Of a DNA stretch of 10,374 nt, positions 1-7,718 are shown piece after piece (within the stretch, counting starts at the first letter, position 1; each line of letters opens with the position of its first letter). This DNA comes from Blastocatellia bacterium (GTDB taxonomy: Bacteria > Acidobacteriota > Blastocatellia > UBA7656). The stretch covers positions 1-10,374 of the forward strand of contig JAKEHD010000559.1 in the NCBI GenBank assembly GCA_022615215.1, read 5' to 3'. The translations under genes and the position numbers were made by a program. The notes under the pieces were generated by a model. The model made no database searches and had not been told where the DNA came from. It was given only the letters and a program-made list of their open reading frames with translations.

Positions 1-1
1 A

Positions 2-3000
2 GTTCCGCCCCCGCGCGCGGGAGATACGATCACAGCAACATTTCCGCCCTCCGAGCAACCCGGACCATCGGGCGATATATCCACCGGCCCGGTCGAAGTA
101 GTGCGCTTTGCGCCGGAGGGCGATGTGCCCATCGCTCCTCACCTGAGCGTGACCTTCTCACGCCCGATGGTGGCCGTGACATCTCACGACCAGCTTTCTG
201 CGCGCGAAGTGCCTGTAAGACTCGAACCCGAACCGCCTGGAAAGTGGCGATGGCTCGGCACCAAGACCTTGCTTTTCGAACCCACAGGCCGTTTCCCCAT
301 GGCGACCGAGTACACAGCGGAAGTTCCCGCCGACACGAAATCGGCCACAGAACCCGCTGCAACCCGCGGTCGGCGTCCCGACCGTCCCCGGCCCGCTCTC
401 GCAGAGGCGAAGCGATGGAAGTTTGCAACCCCGCCGCCACAGGTGAAGGCCACTTATCCGAACGATGGCCCGCATATTCGCAACCCTCTGATGTTCGTCG
501 AGTTCGATCAACGCATAGACCCTGCGGCGGTACTTGAAACGATTCGCGTGGGTTCAGGCAGAACGAACTGGCCCCTCCGCCTTGCCGACTCCGAAGAAAT
601 AGAGGCCGATGAAGCGGTGAGCAGACTCGCCCGCGCGGCCGAAAAAGGTCGCTGGCTCGCCTTCCGGGTCGTCGGTCCTGCGAATGCAGGCTCGCAAAAT
701 GGGGCTTCGCAACTCGTGCTGCCGGGCGATGCGAATATCAATGTCTCGATAGGTCCGGGCACGCCTTCAGCCGAAGGGCCGCGCAAGACCACAGACTTGC
801 AGGGATTCTCTTTTCGCACCTACGGGCCGTTGCGCGTCCGTAGTCACGAGTGCGGTTATGGAGATGACTGCACGCCGTTCGCGCCCTGGAGAATCGAGTT
901 CAGCAATCCGCTCGATGAAGACTCGTTCCAGAAATCACAGGTCCGCGTCGTGCCTGATTTGCCGGGAATGAAGACCGAAATTTACGGCAACACGCTGAGT
1001 ATCGAAGGGGCTTCTCGCGGGCGCACCGCTTACAGAGTCACGCTCGACGATTCCATACGCGATCGTTTCGGCCAGACGCTCGGTAAGGACGCAACCGTTA
1101 CATTCAATGTCGGTTCAGCCACCCCCGCGCTCGGAGCTTCGAAAGAAGGACTCGTGGTCCTCGACCCGGCTGGCTCGCCGAGCTTTTCCGTCTTCAGCAT
1201 AAATATCAAGAGCTTGAGAGCGCACGTCTACGCAGTAGGTGTTGAGCATTGGCAGCAATTCGCAGAATATATGCGCGGCGAGCAACGCGGAGGCAGACCG
1301 ACTCCGCCGGGCCGATTAGTCGTCTCGAAGACTATAAGTGTAAAAGCAAAGCCCGATGAGATGGCCGAGACGCGAATCGATCTCAGCCCGGCGCTTCAAG
1401 GCGGATTCGGGCAGGCAATCGTAACTGTCGAGGAAAGTAGATGGGTAGGAAGATTAGGGCGTGACTCGATCAGCGCATGGGTGCAGGTTACGGGGATAGG
1501 ACTCGATGCTTTTGTCGATAACACTGACCTTGTTGGATGGGCCAACTCTCTCAAAGACGGCAAGCCGCTCAATGGAGTCGAGATGGCTATTGTGAGTCCT
1601 GCGCGGGCCGGTGATTCGCAGGACGCTCCTGCCGGGACGACCGGAGCAGATGGGCTTGCGCGCCTCTCATTAAAAGACGCAGATGGAAAAGGGACGAGCC
1701 TGCTTGTTGCCCGCAAGGGGAAAGATACTGCCATTCTTCCGAGCACCGACTACTGGTGGAGCGGAGATCATGCATGGCGCAGAAAAGAGTCGTCCGATGC
1801 GTTCCGATGGTACGTCTTCGACGACCGCGCGATGTATCGGCCCGGCGAAGAGGTGCATGTCAAGGGCTGGATTCGACAGGTCGGCGGCGGAAAAGACGGC
1901 GACATAGGTTTGATTCGAAGCGAGGTTCAGGGCGTGACTTACGCGATGAAGGACTCAAGAGGCAATGAGATACTCAAAGGCCGACTCAGCCTCAACGCGC
2001 TCGGCGGGTTCGATACTGCGTTCAAGCTGCCCGATACCATGAACCTGGGACATGCGACGCTCTCATTGAGCGCACTGACAACGGAGAAAAATATCGGCAG
2101 CCTCGATCACGCTCACAGATTTCAGGTGCAGGAGTTCCGGCGACCCGAATACGAAGTGACGGCTACGGGAAGCGAGGGACCGCATTTCGTGGGCGACCAT
2201 ACGGATGTTACGGTTGCGGCCTCTTACTTTGCGGGCGGCGGCCTTCCAAACGCGGACGTGACGTGGCGCGTGACTTCCTCTCCGGGCCGTTTCACTCCGC
2301 CAAACCGTGATGATTTCACATTCGGCAAATGGATTCCCTGGTGGATTTACCAAAATGATTATGGCGAGTCACGAACAGAGTCGTTTTCAGGAAAGACAGA
2401 CGCGGCGGGAAAGCACCGCCTGCGAATCGATTTCGATTCAGCCAATCCGCCGCGCCCTTCGTCCGTCGAGGCACAAGCGAGCGTGACCGATGTCAATCGT
2501 CAAACATGGTCTGCGTCTGCCCGAATGCTCGTGCATCCGGCGGACCTGTATGTTGGGCTGCGAAGTGATCGCACCTTCGTTCAAAAAGGCGAGCCGCTCG
2601 TCGTGCAGGCAATAGTCACAGACCTCGACGGAAAAGCAATCGCAAACCGCGAAATCAAGATGCGCGCGGTCCTGCTCGATTGGGTTTACGAAAAAGGCGA
2701 GTGGATTCAGAAAGAGATAAATCCGCAAGATTGCTCCGTGAGGTCACAAGCCGGACCTGTTCAGTGCTCATTTGAGACGAAAGAGGGCGGCGTCTATAGC
2801 GTGACCGCAACGATATTGGACGACCGCGAACGAAAGAACGAAAGCGAGTTGACGCTGTGGGTGGCCGGAGGCAAGCTCCCCCCGCAGCGGGACATCGAGC
2901 AAGAGAAAGCCGAGTTGATCCCCGACCGCAAAGAGTATCAGGACGGCGACACTGCCGAGGTGTTGGTGCAGGCACCGTTTTATCCGGCCGAGGGCGTGCT

Positions 3001-5806
3001 GACATTGAGGCGTTCGGGCATAGTCCACACCGAGCGGTTTACAATGGACGGCCCTTCGCACACGCTGAGAGTGCCCATCAAAGACAGCTACACGCCGAAC
3101 CTGCACGTTCAGGTCGACCTCGTGGGAGCGGCAACGCGCACAGACGATGAAGGCAAGCCCCTCGCGCAGTTGCCCAAGCGGCCCGCATTCGCCAAAGGTG
3201 AGTTGAACCTATCGGTGCCGCCTCTGAAGCGAAGGCTTGCGGTCACGGCCACGCCGCGCGACCTCCGCGTTGAGCCGGGCGGCGAGACAGTAGTCGACGT
3301 TGAGTTGAGAGACGCAGCAGATAAGCCCGTCAGCGGCGGCGAGCTTGCGGTAGTGGTCGTAGATGAAGCCATCCTTGCTCTGACGGATTACGAGTTAGAT
3401 GACCCCGTTGCAGCTTTCTACTTGGATCGGGATTCTGGGGCAGAGGACTATCACTTGCGAGAGAGTATTCTGCTGGCAAGCCCTGTTGATCTAATTGGAA
3501 AGCCAGGAGTGGGGGGAGGAGGAGGCGGCGGCAGGGGAGCGCCATCGTATGGTAAAAGCCCCGTTTTCGTTGCTGCGCGTGCGCCAGTTATGGAAATGAT
3601 GGAGAGAGCCATAGCGTTTGATGACAGCAGTGGGCAAGGCGACCTGATACGCATCAGATTAGACTTCAACGCCCTTGCTACGTTCGCCGCCACAGTGCCG
3701 ACCGATGCGAACGGGCGCGCGTCGGTAAAAGTCAAGCTGCCTGATAACCTGACACGCTATCGCGTTATGGCCGTTGCCGTAGCCGAGGGCAAACAGTTCG
3801 GCTCTGTTGAATCGGCCATCACCGCGCGGTTGCCCCTGATGGTAAGGCCCTCAGCGCCGCGTTTCCTGAATTTCGGCGACCGCTTCGAATTGCCCGTAGT
3901 CGTTCAAAATCAGACCGATTCTCCTATCGCCGTAGACGTGGCCGTGCGCGCCGCAAATGCCGAACTCATCGAAGGCCAGGGGCGTCGCGTGACCGTCCCC
4001 GCCAACGACCGCGTAGAGGTTCGCTTCCCGGCGACGGCCTCTCGGCCGGGCACTGCGCGATTTCAAATAGGCGCGGTGTCGGGCCGATGGACAGATGCCG
4101 CCGAAGTCGAACTACCTGTCTGGACTCCCGCCACCACCGAAGCCTTCGCCACCTACGGAGAGATAGATCAGGGCGCTATCATTCAACCTGTCGAAGCGCC
4201 CTCCGATGTGGTCGAACAATTCGGCGGGCTTGAGATTACAACCTCTTCGACCGAGCTTCAGGCATTGACCGATGCCGTTCTGTATCTCACTGGATATCCG
4301 TTCGAGTGCTCAGAGCAACTCGCATCGCGCGTGCTGGCTGTGGCCGCGTTGCGCGATGTGCTCGCGGCCTTCGAAGCAAAAGGGCTGCCGAAACCGGAAG
4401 AGTTGGTCGAGGCGGTCAGGCGTGATATCAAACAGCTCGACGCGCTTCAAAACGAGGATGGCAGTTTCGCCTTCTGGCGGCGAGGCGACAAGCCCTGGCC
4501 TTACCTCGGCATTCATGTGGCGCACGCGCTACAACGCGCGAAAGAAAAAGACTTTTCTGTACCGGACAGGATGTTCGACCGATCGAAAAAATATCTGCGC
4601 GAAATCGAGCGTCATATACCCTCTTACTATGGAGCCGATATTCGGCGCGTGCTTGTGGCTTATGCCCTATATGTTCGCAATCGCATGGGCGACCGCGACA
4701 CGGCCAGAGCGCGCCGCATCATCAATGAAGCGGGATTGGAAAATCTATCGCTTGAGGCCATAGGCTGGCTGCTTGCGGTGCTATCGGGCGACGAGGCATC
4801 GAGCGCCGAAGTGCAAGCGATTCGCAGACACCTGAACAACCGCGCCGAAGAGACGGCCGGGGCGGCGCACTTCACCGCCGTCTACAGCGACGGCGCGCAT
4901 CTGTTATTGCACTCGGAGCGCAGGGCCGACGGGATAATCCTAGAAGCCCTTATAGGCGACCAGCCCGAAAACGATCTCATTGCGAAGATCGCGCGCGGGT
5001 TGCTCGCGCACCGCAAGCGAGGGCGATGGGAGAACACGCAGGAGAATGTTTTCATACTGCTTGCGCTCGACCGTTACTTCGCCGCTTATGAAAAAGTGAC
5101 GCCCGACTTCGTGGCCCGCGCCTGGCTCGGAGACCGTTACGCGGGCGAACGTGAGTTCAAAGGTCGCTCTACAGAACGCTATCACGTCGCTATTCCCATG
5201 CGATACTTGGCCGAGAGCGCCGGGCCGCAGAATCTAGCTCTCAGCAAAGAAGGGCCGGGCCGTCTCTATTATCGAGTGGGCATGCAGTACGCGCCCGCGA
5301 GCTTCAAGCTTGCAGCCGCCGATTACGGATTTACGGTCGAGCGAAGTTATGAAGCCATAGACGACCTCGGCGACGTGCGAAGAGATGAAGACGGCGTGTG
5401 GCACATAAAGGCGGGCGCTAAGGTGCGAGTGCGGCTCACGATGGTGGCCCCTGCGCGGCGCTACCATGTCGCGCTCGTAGACCCCTTGCCTGCGGGACTC
5501 GAAGTATTGAACCCTGCGCTTGCGACTACGGGCAGCATTCCCGAAGACCCGAAGGATGAATCGAAGAAGCCGAGATGGTGGTGGTGGACGCGGCCCTGGT
5601 TCGAGCATCAGAACATGCGCGATGAAAGAGTTGAGGCATTCACCTCGCTGTTATGGGAAGGGGTACACGATTATTCGTATGTAGCGCGGGCGACCACTCC
5701 GGGCACGTTCATAGTTCCGCCGCCGAAGGCCGAAGAGATGTACCACCCCGAAACATTCGGGCGCGGCGCAACCGACCGGGTGATCGTAACGGCAAATGAT
5801 AAATGA
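2..5806 (+). CDS. Bacterial alpha-2-macroglobulin-like protein with thioester motif (5'-partial)
   Basis: The frame is open from base 2, so the gene starts upstream; GTG at 101 is an internal Val codon (context PVEVVRFAPEGD). Residues are numbered from that codon (1901 to the TGA stop). The protein is probably an envelope protease trap that cages an attacking protease and links to it covalently. In order I see Ig/MG-like domains (about 1-100 and 242-340), an MG2-type segment with DDRAMYRPGEEVHVKGW (about 574), an MG3-like segment (676 on), a bait-region domain with VVVVDEAILALTDY (about 1046-1110), a Gly7 tract (1138-1144), an A2M-family domain with LPDNLTRYR (about 1213), and a thioester domain with CSEQ (C1403-Q1406). 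The C-terminal part ends MYHPETFGRG, as is usual for the family. Other Cys form two close pairs (251/257, 878/889), consistent with an oxidising compartment. No signal peptide is visible, and no PBP1C partner gene is in the window. Family call very confident; the function is from family knowledge. Confidence 0.95.
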   Translation, partial: VPPPRAGDTITATFPPSEQPGPSGDISTGPVEVVRFAPEGDVPIAPHLSVTFSRPMVAVTSHDQLSAREVPVRLEPEPPGKWRWLGTKTLLFEPTGRFPMATEYTAEVPADTKSATEPAATRGRRPDRPRPALAEAKRWKFATPPPQVKATYPNDGPHIRNPLMFVEFDQRIDPAAVLETIRVGSGRTNWPLRLADSEEIEADEAVSRLARAAEKGRWLAFRVVGPANAGSQNGASQLVLPGDANINVSIGPGTPSAEGPRKTTDLQGFSFRTYGPLRVRSHECGYGDDCTPFAPWRIEFSNPLDEDSFQKSQVRVVPDLPGMKTEIYGNTLSIEGASRGRTAYRVTLDDSIRDRFGQTLGKDATVTFNVGSATPALGASKEGLVVLDPAGSPSFSVFSINIKSLRAHVYAVGVEHWQQFAEYMRGEQRGGRPTPPGRLVVSKTISVKAKPDEMAETRIDLSPALQGGFGQAIVTVEESRWVGRLGRDSISAWVQVTGIGLDAFVDNTDLVGWANSLKDGKPLNGVEMAIVSPARAGDSQDAPAGTTGADGLARLSLKDADGKGTSLLVARKGKDTAILPSTDYWWSGDHAWRRKESSDAFRWYVFDDRAMYRPGEEVHVKGWIRQVGGGKDGDIGLIRSEVQGVTYAMKDSRGNEILKGRLSLNALGGFDTAFKLPDTMNLGHATLSLSALTTEKNIGSLDHAHRFQVQEFRRPEYEVTATGSEGPHFVGDHTDVTVAASYFAGGGLPNADVTWRVTSSPGRFTPPNRDDFTFGKWIPWWIYQNDYGESRTESFSGKTDAAGKHRLRIDFDSANPPRPSSVEAQASVTDVNRQTWSASARMLVHPADLYVGLRSDRTFVQKGEPLVVQAIVTDLDGKAIANREIKMRAVLLDWVYEKGEWIQKEINPQDCSVRSQAGPVQCSFETKEGGVYSVTATILDDRERKNESELTLWVAGGKLPPQRDIEQEKAELIPDRKEYQDGDTAEVLVQAPFYPAEGVLTLRRSGIVHTERFTMDGPSHTLRVPIKDSYTPNLHVQVDLVGAATRTDDEGKPLAQLPKRPAFAKGELNLSVPPLKRRLAVTATPRDLRVEPGGETVVDVELRDAADKPVSGGELAVVVVDEAILALTDYELDDPVAAFYLDRDSGAEDYHLRESILLASPVDLIGKPGVGGGGGGGRGAPSYGKSPVFVAARAPVMEMMERAIAFDDSSGQGDLIRIRLDFNALATFAATVPTDANGRASVKVKLPDNLTRYRVMAVAVAEGKQFGSVESAITARLPLMVRPSAPRFLNFGDRFELPVVVQNQTDSPIAVDVAVRAANAELIEGQGRRVTVPANDRVEVRFPATASRPGTARFQIGAVSGRWTDAAEVELPVWTPATTEAFATYGEIDQGAIIQPVEAPSDVVEQFGGLEITTSSTELQALTDAVLYLTGYPFECSEQLASRVLAVAALRDVLAAFEAKGLPKPEELVEAVRRDIKQLDALQNEDGSFAFWRRGDKPWPYLGIHVAHALQRAKEKDFSVPDRMFDRSKKYLREIERHIPSYYGADIRRVLVAYALYVRNRMGDRDTARARRIINEAGLENLSLEAIGWLLAVLSGDEASSAEVQAIRRHLNNRAEETAGAAHFTAVYSDGAHLLLHSERRADGIILEALIGDQPENDLIAKIARGLLAHRKRGRWENTQENVFILLALDRYFAAYEKVTPDFVARAWLGDRYAGEREFKGRSTERYHVAIPMRYLAESAGPQNLALSKEGPGRLYYRVGMQYAPASFKLAAADYGFTVERSYEAIDDLGDVRRDEDGVWHIKAGAKVRVRLTMVAPARRYHVALVDPLPAGLEVLNPALATTGSIPEDPKDESKKPRWWWWTRPWFEHQNMRDERVEAFTSLLWEGVHDYSYVARATTPGTFIVPPPKAEEMYHPETFGRGATDRVIVTANDK

Positions 5807-5822
5807 TGAATGATGAATGATG
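5795..5822 (+). repeat. Heptanucleotide tandem repeat over the A2M stop codon
   Basis: Four contiguous 7-base units, AATGATA followed by three AATGATG, cover the last codons and TGA stop (5804-5806) of the alpha-2-macroglobulin gene. Partly degenerate units of similar period appear on the opposite strand of the same gap (AATGATG, AATTATG, AACGCTG, AACGATG reading leftward from 5869). Seven is not a multiple of three, so successive units place TGA in every frame. It resembles the short tandem heptanucleotide repeats known in some cyanobacterial genomes, but no shared origin is claimed. The repeat itself is directly visible. Confidence 0.85.
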
Positions 5823-5877
5823 AGCAAATGGAAGATGAATTCATCGTTCAGCGTTCATAATTCATCATTGCTTTTTT
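5809..5877 (+). terminator. Probable intrinsic terminator of the A2M gene
   Basis: AATGATGAAT (5809-5818) is the exact reverse complement of ATTCATCATT (5860-5869), which is followed by GC and six T (5872-5877). The long interior holds a 12-base palindrome, GATGAATTCATC (5834-5845), that can form its own stem. The T-run lies at the right end, so it suits + strand transcription. On the - strand no T-run follows the stem, so termination of serC here is less certain. The stem is AT-rich with a large loop, hence moderate confidence. Confidence 0.55.
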
Positions 5878-6963
5878 CTATCCGTGCGTGCGCTCGAATT
5901 CTTTCATGAACGACAGGAGCGCCTCGACGCCCTCGCGCGGGAATGCGTTGTAGATAGAAGCGCGGCACCCGCCGACCGAGCGGTGGCCTTTCAATCCATC
6001 AAACCCCGCTTTCGTTGCCTCGCTGATGAATTGCTTTTCGAGGTCTTCGCTCGGCAAGCGGAAGGTGACGTTCATAAGCGAACGGCTGTCGCGCTCGGCA
6101 TGGCCGCGATAGAACTCGGTCGAATCTATCAGGTCGTAGAGCAGCCCGGCCTTCTCTTCGTTGCGCCGCTCGATAGCTTCAAGCCCGCCTTCGGCGATAA
6201 GCCATTTCAGCACAAGCCCCATCACATAAATCGCAAACACGGGCGGCGTGTTGTAGAGCGATTTGGCCTTTGCGTGTGTGTTGTAATCGAGCATCGTCGG
6301 AAGCCCTTCGGGGCTGCGCGCGAGCAGGTCATCGCGAAGGATTACGAGCGTGACGCCCGCCGGGGCGAGGTTCTTCTGCGCGCCCGCGTATATCAACCCG
6401 TATCTGCTCACGTCGGTTCGGCGGCTGAAAATATCCGACGAAGCGTCCGCTACGAGAGGCACATCGCCTGCGTCGGGATCGCTCTTCCATTCGGTCCCGA
6501 ATATGGTGTTGTTCGTCGTGAAGTGAACATAAGCCGCCTCCGCGTCGAGAGCGATTTCATCCTGATGGGGAACGCGCGCGAAATTTTCAGGCTCGGTCGT
6601 GGCGGCTATGCGGACCTCTCCGACCTTCTGCGCTTCCTTTACGGCCTTCTTGGACCACGAGCCTGTGACTATGTAATCGGCCTTGCCGCCTGCGGGCATA
6701 AGGTTCATCGGCACCATCGAGAACTGCAAAGACGCGCCGCCTTGCAGAAACAGTATTTGATAATTATCAGGTATAGAGGCGAGCGTTCTCATATCGGCTT
6801 CCGCGCCGAGTATGACTTCGTCGAACTTCTTCGAGCGATGGCTTATCTCAAGAATAGACATACCGACGCCCGGCAGCGCGAGCAAATCCCTCTGGGCCTC
6901 TTCGAGCACAGGCACGGGAAGCACGGCCGGCCCGGCTGAAAAGTTATAAACTCTCTCTGTCAT
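5878..6963 (-). CDS. serC: Phosphoserine aminotransferase
   Basis: SerC is a cytoplasmic PLP enzyme that transfers the amino group of glutamate to 3-phosphohydroxypyruvate, giving O-phosphoserine; the same fold can serve 4-phosphoerythronate in vitamin B6 synthesis. At 361 residues it has normal length. It begins MTERVYNFSAGPAVLPVPV, the typical SerC N terminus. GGAS (75-78) is a cofactor phosphate-binding loop, D173 in VADASS fits the residue facing the PLP ring nitrogen, and K197 in YAGAQKNLAPAG is the Schiff-base lysine. GHRSVGGCRASIYNA (326-340) holds the C-terminal substrate-binding arginines. The start has an AGGGAG ribosome site (6969-6974) 5 bases upstream. It is the last gene of the - strand cluster, 130 bases after the 196-residue unknown gene, and converges on the alpha-2-macroglobulin gene with 71 bases between stop codons. 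Confidence 0.97.
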   Translation of the reverse strand: MTERVYNFSAGPAVLPVPVLEEAQRDLLALPGVGMSILEISHRSKKFDEVILGAEADMRTLASIPDNYQILFLQGGASLQFSMVPMNLMPAGGKADYIVTGSWSKKAVKEAQKVGEVRIAATTEPENFARVPHQDEIALDAEAAYVHFTTNNTIFGTEWKSDPDAGDVPLVADASSDIFSRRTDVSRYGLIYAGAQKNLAPAGVTLVILRDDLLARSPEGLPTMLDYNTHAKAKSLYNTPPVFAIYVMGLVLKWLIAEGGLEAIERRNEEKAGLLYDLIDSTEFYRGHAERDSRSLMNVTFRLPSEDLEKQFISEATKAGFDGLKGHRSVGGCRASIYNAFPREGVEALLSFMKEFERTHG

Positions 6964-6984
6964 GGTCTCTCCCTTTCACTGGTT

Positions 6985-7004
6985 TCAAAGGTACTTTGAT
7001 TATC
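6985..7004 (-). promoter_or_regulatory. Possible serC -10 box with overlapping operator-like palindrome
   Basis: On the - strand GATAAT (7004-6999) resembles a -10 box and would give a leader of about 30 bases before serC. No convincing -35 lies 16-18 bases upstream. A perfect inverted repeat, TCAAAG-GTA-CTTTGA (6985-6999), starts at this box and would span the predicted transcription start, where a repressor could bind. The rest of the 130-base gap is AT-rich around 7030-7070 and contains the palindrome GATTCGAATC (7075-7084). The inverted repeat is seen; the promoter role is inferred. Confidence 0.35.
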
Positions 7005-7093
7005 CCCTCCCTCACGGATCGGGGTACTGATCTTTAATAAAAGCTTTCAACCGAAATCTTTATTTTTCGTCCTCGATTCGAATCCGCCAGGCA

Positions 7094-7684
7094 TTACTCG
7101 TCCAAGCCGCCCATCATGATCAGGTAATGAAACCCGTCCGGCCCCAGTCTGCGCGTAAGATGATCCACTATTCCTCTCACATCATCATAAGGGCCGGAGA
7201 CATAAAACGGCTTTCCATCCCGGCCGTACTCTATGGTCTCCTGGCAGCTTGCCGGGTCTATGTCTCCGAAAATCTCCCGCGAATAGTAATAATCGGGGTC
7301 GGGACCGATTCCGAGTTCCTCAGCATACTCGACCGCCCCCAGGATCAGCTTGACGGCAAAAGCGGGGTCGCAGGGAGCCTGTTTGGTGGCCGCCCCATGC
7401 ACGAATCGCTCGTAGTATTGCGCCGTAGAGATGGAATCATTCGCCAATGCGGACTTCACTCCCAGGCATCCCAGGTCTACGGCGAAAGCCCCTACGGCCA
7501 CCCGCCCGTCGGGGCGATTGCGGGCAATGCTGATGGAGGCCATTCTGCCCTCATCCCAGCCTTCGTTGATCAAGCATTCGCGCAGAGGAAACGACGCCAC
7601 TTCGCGCATCGCGGCCTCTCGCAAGTTCCGGCCTGAGCGACTGCCCGGCGATCTCTTCTTTTTGCGATGTCTGCTCTTTGGCAT
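7094..7684 (-). CDS. Hypothetical protein between serA and serC, 196 residues
   Basis: I do not recognise a named family. It opens with a strongly basic tail (MPKSRHRKKKR and more Arg/Lys to about residue 22), then a compact mixed domain. Noticeable segments are ISIARNRPDGRVAVGAFAVDLGCLGVKSA (about 51-79, broken here only by description), a helix KLILGAVEYAEELGIGPDPD (112-131), YGRDGKPFYVSGPYDD (153-168) and a short acidic end. The CLGVK and GRDGKPFYxxGP elements look conserved and recall small uncharacterised proteins sometimes seen with SEC-C-type proteins, from memory only. There is no signal peptide or membrane segment, so it is probably cytoplasmic; the basic tail could bind nucleic acid or ribosomes. 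A GAGG ribosome site lies 5 bases before ATG. The gene starts 31 bases after serA, so it is probably cotranscribed with it. Its reading is convincing as a gene; its function is unknown. Confidence 0.85.
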   Translation of the reverse strand: MPKSRHRKKKRSPGSRSGRNLREAAMREVASFPLRECLINEGWDEGRMASISIARNRPDGRVAVGAFAVDLGCLGVKSALANDSISTAQYYERFVHGAATKQAPCDPAFAVKLILGAVEYAEELGIGPDPDYYYSREIFGDIDPASCQETIEYGRDGKPFYVSGPYDDVRGIVDHLTRRLGPDGFHYLIMMGGLDE

Positions 7685-7699
7685 AAGCGCCTCAATCGG

Positions 7700-7718
7700 T
7701 GATGCGTGCGACGCATCA
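7700..7718 (-). other. Intercistronic hairpin embedding the serA stop codon
   Basis: TGATGCGT (7700-7707) and ACGCATCA (7711-7718) are exact reverse complements with a 3-base loop. On the - strand the TGA stop of serA is the first three bases of the stem, and the following gene starts 15 bases beyond the stem. No T-run follows, so it is not a typical terminator. It could protect upstream mRNA from 3' exonucleases, set relative expression, or be chance; an 8-base perfect stem at exactly this site favours a role. Confidence 0.5.

Noticed and set aside
101..103. GTG at 101 as the true start of the A2M gene
   Set aside because: The frame is open back to base 2 and the residues around 101 lie inside a typical MG-domain segment; no ribosome site is visible before it.
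4272..4763. A 163-codon + strand frame inside the thioester-domain region
   Set aside because: It overlaps the alpha-2-macroglobulin frame, whose CSEQ motif and conserved helices lie here; the alternative translation has no family-like pattern.
5884..6939. A 351-codon open frame on the + strand opposite serC
   Set aside because: It mirrors serC almost end to end, has no family-like motif, and is explained by the GC-rich codon bias of serC. SerC motifs on the - strand are unmistakable.
7021..7084. A terminator for the 196-residue gene in the AT-rich gap before serC
   Set aside because: The palindromes here (GATTCGAATC, and CGAAA/TTTCG with an 8-base loop) are short and not followed by a T-run on the - strand.
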